A stretch of 64,000 nt of DNA from Gnetum montanum (lineage: Eukaryota; Streptophyta; Gnetopsida; Gnetales; Gnetaceae). The position numbers were made by a program, and so were the translations under genes. The notes beneath the pieces were generated by a model, which had not been told where the DNA came from, did no database searches, and saw only the letters and a list, made by a program, of their open reading frames with translations. The stretch spans positions 3,200-67,199 of the forward strand of contig MNCI01001848.1 of NCBI GenBank assembly GCA_015680685.1, read 5' to 3'. Shown here one piece after another: positions 11,471 to 22,079 of the stretch; positions within the stretch are counted from its first letter, which is position 1, and each line of letters begins with the position of its first letter.

Positions 11471-12378
11471 CAAACTATAATGCTAACTCATGCTATTTCT
11501 AATTAGATCAAGGCTGGCAATCTTTTCATAAAAAGATCTGATCCAGAAAGTTCACTCATTTACTTGTAGATCATTGGACATAAGCCATGCAAGGCTCTTT
11601 TTGACTCTGGTTCTGGAGTTAATCTCATCTCCCATGAAATGTATAAGCCCTGGAACTTACCACCTCTCAAGAAGAGTAACATTTGTCTAGAATTGGTAGA
11701 TCAGTCAATTATTGTCCCTCTGGGATTACTAGAGGACATTGTGACCACAATTTGTGGGTGGTCCTATCCTGCTGATTTTCCAGTGATCAAGGTTGAAAGT
11801 TGCAAAAGTGACTTCCCCATCATTATGGGAAGGGCTTGGTTAAGCACAATCGACGCAAGTATGGGCATAAAGGACATATCTCTAGAAATATCTAAAGAAA
11901 ATGAATTGGGCAAGATAGAGAAGAAGTGTATTCTATGCATCGTGTACAGTGAGAATGGGTGCAATTGCATGCAAAAGATTTGGTCCATCAAGAGTACATG
12001 CATTAAAGCATGCAATTAAAGTGCACAAGAAATTAATATTCAAAGGTGTCTATATGTAGTAGCCACAAAATAGGAGGGCATTGAGTGGTTGATAGCTGAC
12101 TTAGATAGCAAGACATTATGCATGGAACCAATTGAGAGCCTAACATGTGCTTATGTTGAAGGCATGGACAAACTTGAACAAGTTCATTCCCAACTCTCAA
12201 ACAAAGATGATGACACTTGGGGAGAGTTAAAAATCCTTGATAACTTCAAGCAAGAGCCCCTAGAGGTAAAAACTTTAATGACTAGTATGAAATATGCATT
12301 TTTAAACAATGGTAAATTGGTCATAATTAATGCCAAACTTTCTCCTAAACAAAAAAAAGCTATTAAAGGTAGTTAACA
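11471..12378 (+). pseudogene. R2 protease and PR-RT linker
   Basis: An aspartic protease domain is recognisable: ALFDSGSGVNLIS has its catalytic Asp codon at 11603-11605. It continues as MYKPWNLPPLKKS, then VPLGLLEDIV, then FPIIMGRAWLSTIDA. The open stretch at 11639-12019 covers most of the domain. The following open stretch (12089-12376) is the conserved linker to RT, ending in LMTSMKYAFLNN and LSPKQKKAI. The active-site triad is intact here, unlike in R5 (Asp to Asn). The coding capacity is lost to a stop and frame changes between the two stretches. Confidence 0.8.
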
Positions 12379-13110
12379 GATGGCAAATACCCTTTTATTG
12401 GTCATATCTTGAGCTAATAGGAATCAATCCAAGGATATGACAGCATCGCATCTACATAGGCAGCTAAACCCTAAATTGAAGTAGATTATCAAAGAGAAAA
12501 TTGAACAACTCCTTAAGGTAAGGTTCATCTATCCAATCATAGATAGTAAGTAGGTTAGCCCACTCGTAATTATACTAAAGAAGGATGGCAAATGGAAAGT
12601 CTACATTGACTTCAGGCTGTTGAATATGGCAACATTTAAAGATCATTTTCCATTGCCATTTGTGGATCAAGTGTTGGACATCATATCTAGGCATTGTTAT
12701 TATAGCTTCTTAGATGGTTATAGTGGCTATAATCAAATCAAAATTGTGCCAGAAGATCAGGACAAGATAACATTCATGATTCCTTGGGGGACTTTTGCAT
12801 ATTATAAGATGCCATTTGGTCTATGTAATTCCCCTGCAACATTTTAACAATTGGTCCTTAATATCTTCCAACAACAGATCGATAATGCTGTTGAAGTCTT
12901 CATGGATGACTTTTCCACCTATGGAGCTACATTTGAGCAAGCCTTGGACTACCTTGAGCAAGTATTGAAGAGATTTGTTAAAAAAAAAAACTTGCAGCTC
13001 AACTAGTAAAAGAGCCATCTCATGGTCCAAGAAGGCATTATGCTAGGGAATCAAATTTTGCAAAAAGGGATTGAGGTAGACCTTGAAAAGATAAAGATCA
13101 TCCAAGGAAT
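12379..13110 (+). pseudogene. R2 reverse transcriptase
   Basis: The Ty3/gypsy RT fingers and palm are recognisable: SPLVIILKKDGKWKVYIDF, then FPLPFVDQVLD, YSFLDGYSGYNQIKIVPED, MPFGLCNSPATF and the catalytic box VEVFMDDFSTYG near 12890-12925. The MDDFS form of the box is characteristic of Athila. Stops occur at 12553, 12845 (TAA after ATF) and about 13005. The second half continues as KRFVKKKNLQLN and IEVDLEKIKIIQ. It would have copied the element RNA in the particle. It is dead in this copy, but both catalytic aspartates remain. Confidence 0.85.
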
Positions 13111-13770
13111 AACACATCAACCAGAGACCATTAAAGATATCTGGTCATTCCTTGGACACACTAGCTACTACTGGTGATTCATAGAGAATTTCTCTAAGAT
13201 TGCAAAGCCATTGGTAGAGCTTACAAAGAAAGATACGTCTTTCATTTGGACCAAGGAATGTGAAGATGCATTCTAATAGTTAAAATAAAAACTAGTAGAA
13301 ACACTAATCCTATAAGCACCAGACTGGTCCAAACCCTTCCACATCATGAGAGATGCATCTAACTATGCCTTGGGAGTAGTGCTCATGTACATGGGTGATA
13401 AGAAACACCCATATTATATTCACTGCGTGAGTTGAAGCATTGTGGAAGCATAGTTAAATTACATTGCCATGGAAAAGGAACTAATGGTAGTGATGTCTGC
13501 TCTAGAAAAGTTTAGGCACTATGTGCTTAGCTACAAAGTATTTGTGCACATGGACCTTAGTGTAATCTACTTCCTCATGAACAAGCCAATGGTGAGCCCT
13601 CGTGTCATACAATGGCTCATGATCTTGTAGAAATTCAATCTCACAATGGTAGATAAAAAAGGAACTGAGAATGTGGTTACTAACCACATCTCTTGCTTAA
13701 TATGGGATAATAAAGAGGAGGAGAGCCCACTCTTTGATTAGTTCCTAGATGAACTCCTCTTTACAGGAGT
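13111..13770 (+). pseudogene. R2 connection and RNase H
   Basis: The thumb/connection segment ([36 protein letters not shown]) is followed by RNase H: HIMRDASNYALGVVLMYMGD contains the first catalytic Asp (about 13350), and YIAMEKELMVVMSALEKFRHYV contains the Glu. Several stops (for example 13276, 13437, 13453) interrupt it. It would remove RNA from the RNA/DNA hybrid. There is only one RNase H domain, as expected for Athila and unlike R7 and R8. Confidence 0.8.
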
Positions 13771-15060
13771 AATAAGTGAACAAATGCCTACAAAAGCAAA
13801 ATGGTATAATGGTATCCTCACTTATCTTCTTACTTAGGAGATGCCACAAGATTTGGATTTTAGAAAGAAACAATAACTTCTTCATCAAGCCAAATACTTC
13901 ATGAAAATCAATGGACACCTCTACAAGGTTTGTGCTAATGGCCCGATTCATTGGTGTGTCCTTGACGAAGATCAGTTGCACATTCTCCAGGATGCGCACA
14001 AAGGACCTTGCAGAAGCTTCTATGTAGGGAGACACACAACCATAAAAATCTTGATGATATGATACTATTGACTTATAATCTTTAGGGATGCCCACCTTTG
14101 TTTGATCTTGTGAATGTTGTCAACAAGATGGAAGGATGATTGTTGGCATGGAAGGTCCTCAACAGCGGATTTAACCACTAGAACCTTTTAACATATGAGG
14201 TGTTGACTTCATGGATCCCATCACACCCATGTCCAATGGAAAGGCATATATTATAGTAGCAATTGACTATTGCATAAAATGGGCAGTAGTAGCAGTCGTT
14301 ACTGATTGTACATCATCCACTGTTGTTGAATTTATACATCAAAATATTGCAAATAGGTTTGCAATGTCACATTCACTAATTTCTGACAATGGAACTCATT
14401 TCACAAGTGTCACTTTTAGAAATTAACAACACCTTACCATCCCCAAGCCAACGGTCAAGCAAAGGTAACCAATTGGGAGATCACAAAAATACTAACACGT
14501 ACTATTAGCAAATATAGGAAGGATTAGAGTGAAAAAATTAACGATGCCCTCTAGGCTTATCGTTCAACATAGAAACTTCCTATTGACTATTCTCCTTATG
14601 AGTTAGTGTACGGAAAACTTCCAACACTCCTGATTCAATCCGAGCTCCATACACTCTCAATGACTTATTATCTAAATCTTAATCTTAGTCTAGCATAAAA
14701 AGAAAGATAAATCTAGCTAAATGTGCTAGATGAAAATTGATTAGTGGCCCTATCTTTGAATGAGGTGTACAAGGCATTTAGAAAGCAATGTCATGACCTA
14801 AGAATACGAAAGGTAAAACTTTAACTAGGAGATAAGGTTCTCTATTGGAACCCCACACATGTATCCCAAAAGGTAAAATTTCAAACATTGTGGGAAGGAT
14901 CTTATATAATTGATCAAACCCTTTTCTCTGGGATCATGTTAATCTACAAACTTAAAAGCCTAGATAAAAAGCAGTTGGTCAATATCCAACAAGTAAAACC
15001 TTTTCTAGAATCAAGACTAGCTATACCTAGTGCAACTACCGCCTCAACGGATAGAAAACC
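13771..15060 (+). pseudogene. R2 integrase
   Basis: The order is a degraded zinc-binding region (13990-14140, ending CECCQQDGR), then the catalytic core: WGVDFMDPI-like text at about 14200 (first Asp), continuing as YIIVAIDYCIKWA; and SLISDNGTHFTS at about 14380 (second Asp). A short deletion follows at 14425, then PYHPQANGQAKVTNWE-like text, where the catalytic Glu appears as Lys. The C-terminal part includes YELVYGKLPTLLI and VQKVKFQTLWEGSYIID (14880). The last residues end near 15055. Frames change several times. Confidence 0.75.
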
Positions 15061-17247
15061 ACATTCCATTTTTCGAATCTCCTCCTTCCAACTTAGTCAT
15101 GGAGGAGATGGCCATATGTGCTAACCATCAATATGGATTCTCAATTTTTCTACCTTTTTTTTACATTTTTGATTTTACAAGTTATTTATTTTACAAAGTT
15201 TTTGATTTTTCAAATTTTTCTAAGTTTACACCATCGTTAGTACCTTTGAACTTTTCTTGATTATTTTACACTTTCTTTTATATATTTTACTTTGTTTTAT
15301 TTTGTTCAATTGTGATATCTCCTAATTTTTGCTAATAAAATTACTTTATTATCATAGGACATAGTGTCATTGTTGTTGTTTACTAATGGTGGTTTATGCT
15401 TGATGTTGTGATTGTTAAGGTTTGGTTTCTATTTTTGAATTCTGATGTCTAATGATTTTGACATGGTTTATTTTTCATGGAATAGGTAATGAGTCCACGT
15501 TGTCTATCCATCTCATAAAATCTATGGTTTTCCTTATTTTGGGAATTTTAGGTTTTCCATTAAAGAAACTTTTAATTAATTGGTGACCTTGATAGTTCTG
15601 AAATTAAGAAGGATTCAAAGGTTTGTAGAGGGTGTGACTTCAAGCGGACTCAATACTCTTTGTACTCTTCTACTTGCTTAAGTGCTTGAGTGTTTTTCAT
15701 GAACTTCTTACCATTCCATACCAACCACTAATAGGAAGTCAAATAAAGTTTTTGCATGGGGTGGTTCCCATCCAAAAATTCAAAAAAAAAATAAAATAAT
15801 GATGAGAATTCAAAGCACACCCCTTAGACATGAATAAGTCCTTGCATGGTGTGGTTCCCATTTCCAAGAAAAAAAGCCATGGAACTTCAAAGCACACCCC
15901 TTAGACAAATAAATAGGCTACAAGCACTAGTTATGGGACTAGAAAGACATGTACATATGCCTGAAGGTCCCCTCTAACTAAGGCCCTCTCTGTCACTTCC
16001 TACTTCTCTTTTTTCTCCTTCTTATGAAATGATGGTTGTCTTGTAGAAGCACTCTCATTTCTTGTGTGGGTGGATTGGTCTTAGGATGGTGATGCGAAGT
16101 CATTGCAAGCGGCTAGTTTTGGTCTAGATTGAGGATGGATCTTGTCAGGTCATTTTAAATACAAATTCTACAAGGGACTTCTTATGACCTTAATTTAGAA
16201 CTTCATTCCACCTTCTCTATCATCCATCCATGCTACCATAACTCACCTCACAACTGTGTTCTATATTATTCTCTATGTCTTGGTCTGATATGTTTGAATT
16301 CTTGAGTAGATTCTTTCAGGTTACTCAACTTTTCATGACCATTAAATCAACTATGGGGCCCATAGACTCCTTGGTTGAGGTTATGCAAGGGCATGAGCCT
16401 ACTATAGGAAGGACCCACTTGCATAGCTCTTGGTTTGGTTAGTTAAGGTCCCTTACCTTTGACATTTATATAATCTTATCTTTTGCATATTCCATTGGGT
16501 ATTTTACTCAATGCTCCTTAACCTTTTATTTCATTAATCCCCTAAATCAAATTTTCTCCATTTTTCCAAATTTATGAGCTTCAACATCCTCTTCTCATAT
16601 TTTCATACTATTCTTGTCCTTTTGAGCTTTCATTTAACCCTAATTTCATTAAAAAATTCTTTGTGTTTTGCAAGTTTGACCAAAGTCAATAGTCATCTAT
16701 GGTGGTTAACAGCTATGTTGACGAGGCGTTGTCAACATGGACAAGGCCTCATTGACACAATGCATACATGCTATATATACTACCATGTACATAGGAATTT
16801 TTTGCCATTTGCTCATAACACACCTAGGAGTTTTTGTAATTTTGTAGAGCCCAAAACCTTCCAAAGCTCATAACTTCTCAACCATTTGTCTAAAACACTC
16901 CATTCTTTGACCCTACACTTATCGAAGGTAAGATCTTTACTCTGAGGGTTGCAAACCTTAAGGTTTCCAATGAAAAATCAATGAAAGTTTTTGGAAATTT
17001 TTCTAACTCCTCCAAAGGGTTAATAACCTTAACAACATATAAACATAAAATTTTTCAATATTTAATCCTTCCAACAACCTCTAAGATGGTTTATTAATAA
17101 TAATACATAAATAAATAATAATTGGAGTAATTAAATAAGCCATGGTCACAACTTAGCCAAAGTGTAACTATCCTTAGGAGATAAAGATATCCCAATTGCT
17201 TTAAGTTACATAATGATTACTAACCCATGGTCTCATTGTGATTATAG
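15061..17247 (+). other. R2 spacer between INT and accessory ORF
   Basis: Non-coding sequence of about 2.2 kb. It holds a T-rich tract (15140-15330), a direct duplication of a GCATGG-GTGGTTCCCAT...CACACCCCTTAGACA block (about 15748-15834 and 15840-15907; R5 has one copy at 28728-28794), and an LTR-U3-like piece with GTTGACGAGG, AAGGCCTCATTGAC and TATATATAC (16710-16785). At the 3' end CACAACTTAGCCAA (17148) is shared with R5 (29587). A 3' splice-like site, TTGTGATTATAG, ends at 17247. Confidence 0.6.
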
Positions 17248-20163
17248 ATTTCACCAAAACAAAAGTGCTTGTAGGAAAAAGAACCCTCTTAACCATAGGA
17301 GAAACAACCCAAAGCTGGGAGGGGCCAACAAGAATAAGCCCAAGAACCACCAGAGGCAACCCATGCAATGGGACCTCTTCGTGAAAAGCCTGAATTGGAA
17401 TCTATCCAATAGATTCCAAAAGAAGAAGTGCCTACTGAATAATCACAATGAGGAAAAGTTCCTGGACCCATGCCAAGGCTTGAGGTCACTTTGACTTAGG
17501 CCTACCTTGACATCATTAGGTCCCAAGAAATTCAATGGTTAGTCTTTTAGGAGATCAACTTTGGGCCATTCCTTGAGAAGTCTTCAGCAAATGTCAAGAC
17601 TCAACTACAAACCTCTTCCATGTGGCCATTAATCATGTCCACTAGGGAATGGTACATGGGAGAGACATATCTCTTATGAAGTAATTGAAGGCTAGGGTCC
17701 ACGGTCAAAATCAAGGATATTCAAGCATCCTACTCGATAGAACCTATTATAGAGGCACTTGGGTTGCTTGACACTAGGACATAGCTAGCAGAACTATTCA
17801 CAAAGAATGATCTTAAGGCCAAAAAGGAGTGAACCTGGTGGTGCTAAGGTGTTGACCATATAGAGTACAACATGCTCACACTGACGAAGTGCATCTATTT
17901 TAAAATTTTGGCCTATCACCTCAACCCAACGGTGAAGCCAAGCAAGGTGACTACTTTCTCTACCTGAGCATGCATCACTATAAGCGGGAAATTTCCCATC
18001 AACCTTCCACAAATGATCTACTTAGAGATTAAAAAATGCTTCAAGGAAAATGAACGTGGAAGGAAAACCTTGCCTTTTCTATGCCTCATCTATAAACTCT
18101 GCAAAAGGACAAGGATCATTCACTACTCCAACGATACCATTAGGCATGCTCCTTTGGCCTCATGATCTGAGATCATGAAAGATAAGATGCTAGTGATGAT
18201 CCAAGAAGAGGAGCAGCTACCTCCACCACCCACTCAAGAAACAATGCCAAAGGGCTACATAGCCATTGAGCACCTACACAAAAGTTAAGAGTAGCTCTTG
18301 AGGGAATAAAAGGAACGTGCAAGAACGAGTGGTTTAGATCCATCTGTATACTGATTAGTAATGAGGTGGCTCAAATAGTTAGCCAAATGGAGGAATGGAC
18401 CAATCCTTTCTACCCAATGAACATAGTTGGTTGCGAGGTTAGATCCCAATGCTTAGGAGGTGACGGTGTCTTTATCGCAACACCATTTATTCCCAGAAAT
18501 ATCTAAGAATGTCGTCAATTTCTCAGTGCATTTCATGGAAGGTGAAGGAAAAACTATCTTGGTGATGTAGCACCAAGGGCAGTAAACAAAAGTTAAAGTT
18601 ATTGCTGACTATGTCACTAAACCAATAAATGCACCCATGGAATTTGTACTAGATGTATCTACACTTCAAAATGTATAGATTTCTGCAGGCATGGTCAACA
18701 GGAAGTTGAATGTAGCCTAGCATGAAGAGTTGTTGAAACGATTAGTTGGAACTAGGCAACTGATCCTAGATATCTTTGAATTTCTGGAAGGCATCATTAA
18801 AACCCAGTTGAAGCTGCTGAATGTAAGGGGAAAATGCATTATTTTGAAGGGGCAACTAGAAAAAATGCAAGAACAAAATCAATGCTTAGTTGCAGAGGTT
18901 GTCGAACTACGTGCTTGACTTGCTAATCTTGCAATCCTTGGTCCAATAGTAACAAGAGATGAAGCTTTCAAACAACTTTAGGAATGATTCTAGAAGGCTA
19001 TGAAGGAGGTACTTATGGCCATATTTAACCAATCCATAGCTGAAGTAAAAATGTATTCAATTTATAAGGACTTAGCACAGATGCGCTAGAAGAACGAGAC
19101 TTTGACCACATAGAATCATCGCCTGCGTAATGTTAATGCTTAGAAGGATCAAATATAGGAATTTATTTATCAACAGTAGGAGCAGCTTGCCAGGGTGAAC
19201 ACTAAATTAAGGAGATTGGCCATAGAAAATCAAAATCTGTCAATGGAGTAAGTGTGTGCCTTGCACCAAAAGTTTGCCATTGAAATCGTCACCTGGAAGA
19301 ATGAGGCCCTTAAGTTTGAAAAAGTGAAGAATCACTATAGAGACTAGGTTGGCTTGTAGAAGGAATTCAACAAAAAAAAAACATTCAGATGATGAAGGAA
19401 AAAATGAATGAAGCCCTCTAGCAACTCCAATAAGAAGGAGAAGTCTACCAATCCATCGTTGATGGGATTGATAGCTATACTAAAGTAGAGATCTGCTTGA
19501 AGAAGTTGCAAATCAAATAAATGACATAATATATGGAGTTGGCCAATCTATGATATGAAAATCTAGCAATGATGATTGTCGGACGATCATGGTCAGAGTT
19601 AGAGAAACAAGTGGCTAACTTGTATTTACTATACAAGGTAGAGTTCAAGCACTACAAAGACACTAAGTAGAAGCTTGAGATTGCAAATGTTGAACTTGAA
19701 GTTCTCAAAGCACAATTTAGAGATCAATAATCAATCATTGAGAACCTATCCAAATAGATGAATGACTACTAGAAGCTAAAGGACATAGTCATGGCATTCG
19801 ATATTGAATGCAAATAGTTTGCTACCTAGTTCATCAATGCTAAGGAGCTATTTCTAGCAATCTTGTCTCCCTGAGATGTGCTTGTTCCAACCCACATTAG
19901 TGAAGTTGCTGGATGGTGCATGATCCCAAAAGTAAGGAGGAGAAAATGAAAGTACTACTGGATGCCTTCCACCTCATACCTAAAGTTGCAGTAGTAGCAG
20001 AACAATTGCAACCACCTCAACTGCTACTAGTGCGTAAAGTCGATGAAGATTCCTCGCAACCTCAAGAGCCACTATCACTTGGGACCCTTTGGTCTTCTCC
20101 ACCCAACTTCATGCCATCAAGAAAAGTGTTGTCAACTTTTGAAGATTCATGTCATGATGTTTA
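17248..20163 (+). pseudogene. R2 accessory ORF (transposon-protein-like domain plus coiled coil)
   Basis: An ORF-sized region after INT, in the place where Athila elements carry an env-like gene. From 17248 (ATT where ATG is expected, just after a splice-like TATAG) one frame runs about 110 codons with mostly TAG/TAA stops. At 17690-18120 it encodes SYSIEPIIEALGLLDT, ILAYHLNPTVKPSKV, FPINLPQMIYLEIKK and LPFLCLIYKLCKRT. From memory this pattern resembles the 'putative plant transposon protein' domain found in plant retroelement ORFs. From 18720 to 19840 it is a long coiled coil (KRLVGTRQLILDIFEFLEG, QLEKMQEQNQCLVAEVVEL). A P/Q-rich tail ends near 20163. No signal peptide or membrane segment is apparent, so an envelope role is not supported. 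Homologues are in R4 and R6. Confidence 0.6.
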
Positions 20164-20339
20164 ATTTTGTGTGCTAAACACCATCATTTTTTGTAATGTG
20201 TTGATTCGTGCACTTGGGAACTCCATTTTTTGTCAAGCCAGTCAAATTATTTTGTTTGTGAAAAGTTAGTTAATAATTCCATACCTTCCAAATTTTGTAA
20301 AATGACTTAAGGATGAGTTTTCATTCATTCGTGAGGGTA
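20164..20339 (+). other. R2 3' untranslated region and polypurine tract
   Basis: Short non-coding stretch shared with R5 (29860-30050). It ends in the purine-rich GTGAGGGTA (20331-20339) that abuts the 3' LTR. Confidence 0.65.
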
Positions 20340-20850
20340 TGATGAGTCACATTTGGTTGGTTGCTTCAACAAGGCCTCATTGACTAGGCCTCATCAACAT
20401 GTGTCGATGAGGCCCCATCGACATAGTTTCTATTTTTTGCTATAAATACACACCTATCAGTTGCATTTATGGCAATAGATATTTTAGTTTCAATGAATCT
20501 CTTGCAATTTTTCCATTTGAAAGTTAGAATTTTTCTCCCTAGTGTCCACAGTAGGAGTCATTGAGTGTACGGATCTTTATTCGAGCATTGTTGTACTTGA
20601 GCATGATAGTGTGTGCAGCAATAAAGATGAGTTTTTTGATAAACCTTGTAGTACTTTACATAGATTAAATATTTGAATTATGCATTAAATGTTTTCAATG
20701 ATTTATTTAATGTTTCCAATTATTTATTAAATGTTTCTAGTAATTAAGTTAATGAAGCAATTAAGTAAGATAGATTAAACACATAAGTATGACCACTTTG
20801 AGCATAACACATGTTCTCTTGGTAATCCCAGTAGTGTTATTGCTTGGTAT
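20340..20850 (+). repeat. R2 3' LTR (truncated)
   Basis: It starts TGATGAGTCAC and has a TATA box at 20440-20448. It aligns with the R2 5' LTR up to about 20845, the TATTGCTTGGTATTCC region, then loses similarity. The last ~400 bp of the LTR are missing and replaced by a minus-strand LTR fragment. Confidence 0.8.
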
Positions 20851-20873
20851 TCCTTAACACTACTAGGATTACC
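20821..20873. repeat. 18-bp inverted repeat at the head-to-head LTR junction
   Basis: GGTAATCCCAGTAGTGTT (20821-20838) and its near-perfect complement (20856-20873) face each other across 17 bp. The motif is normal LTR sequence, present in several LTRs here. The palindrome therefore marks two LTR pieces joined in opposite orientations. Confidence 0.6.
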
Positions 20874-20924
20874 AACTTTCAAGGTATTACATTCACCCAA
20901 GCAATAACTTAGTAGTCACATGTG

Positions 20925-21741
20925 ATTCGGTTGGATTTCGTAGATTATGTTTTACCTAAGTGGCTTATATTCTTAGATGGTGAAATATGTGGTTACTAAT
21001 CATTATCTTGCCAATCAACACATGTGTTAATCTAATGGTATAGTTAAGGATGATCAACATGTAGAATGTTTATTTTTTATAATTTGTATTGTTTTCTTTG
21101 TCTATAAGATGATTAAATAAAAGAAGGTTTAATATTTAAATTAACTAACTAATTAATTAACTATCCTAAATGTACAACATCCATTCCCACTTTTTGTAGA
21201 TATCTTGAATGCTTACTAATGCTACTAGGTTACCAAGTATTTATTGCTAGGTGTACCAAGTATCCACTACTAGGATTACGAAGTGTTATTATATTGTGCT
21301 CGAAATGGTCATACTCACATTAATTACGAATTAAAATATTAAATGCTTGAGATAAGAAAGTAAATTACATTCAATGTGAAATAATAGAAAATAAACTTAA
21401 ACTAATTAAAGTGGTGCAATGGATAGAAGAAATCTCAATTTTATTGTCATTTATGCAACTATGTCTAAGTACATATTGCACTCAAATAAAATGTCATACA
21501 ATTACTTCAATCCACACTATGGGTATTCAAAGGAAAAATTTTGCTAACTTCTACGAAAAGAATTTGTAAGAGTTTGGCTAAGGTAGTGATCAAATAGTTT
21601 CATAAATGCGATGCGTGTGCGCACTTATATAAGCAATGGCTAGATTAGCATCGATGCACATTAACCAACACATCCTAAGATGCATCACTGGGGCTACATT
21701 GACATGCATGTGTTGATGTAGTTACATTTGACATTTCATCA
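20925..21741 (-). repeat. R4 3' LTR (truncated at its far end)
   Basis: Read on the minus strand it starts TGATGAAATGTCAAATG at 21741 and carries the same TTGCTTATATAAG promoter block as R1 (21625-21640). It aligns over most of its length with 74-860 of R1. The last ~100 bp of the LTR are missing. Confidence 0.75.
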
Positions 21742-22079
21742 TACCCCTATGACTAAGTGAAAACTTGTCCTCAAGTAAACAAAAATGGGATCAAGTTTCT
21801 TACAAAATTTGGAAAAGTATGGGACTAATTGACTAACTTCATCAAGTTTTTATGCCACTAGAGGTCTTGGTTGTGTTGCTGTTATTGCCAAAAATTGAAA
21901 GGCATCCAAGAGTGCCTTCATTTTCTCCTCTTTGTTGCATGGATCATAAATAGTCTAGGTTGCTTTGCCTAGATGTGATGGTGTTAGAATATCCCACTAG
22001 CACTATAGTGTTGAAAACATCTCCTTCATCTTGACAAACTAGCCTACAAATTATTTATGTTTCATGTTGAACATAAGGA
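21742..22079 (-). other. R4 polypurine tract and 3' non-coding
   Basis: GTCATAGGGGTA on the minus strand (21742-21753) abuts the LTR. The remaining stretch up to the ORF end is non-coding and shares its plan with R3 (3268-3420) and R6 (31933-32228). Confidence 0.55.

Larger units (their letters stand above)
2281..20850 (+). mobile_element. R2: long Athila-like retrotransposon with an accessory ORF, decayed
   Basis: R2 is a plus-strand element inserted in R1. It has a 5' LTR (2281-2412 plus 8104-8881, split by R3), PBS, gag, PR, RT, RNase H, INT, a 2-kb non-coding stretch, a large accessory ORF, a PPT and a 3' LTR that starts at 20340 and is lost after about 20850. Without R3 it is about 12.9 kb. 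RT carries VEVFMDDFSTYG, the variant of the catalytic box that marks the Athila lineage. Every domain has several in-frame stops, so it cannot be autonomous. The right-hand target duplication is missing because of a rearrangement at 20840-20930. Confidence 0.85.

Noticed and set aside
18720-19840. Coiled-coil region as a possible captured host kinesin or myosin-like gene
   Set aside because: The same region occurs at the same place in R4 and R6, so it is part of the element family. Coiled-coil composition alone does not show a host origin.
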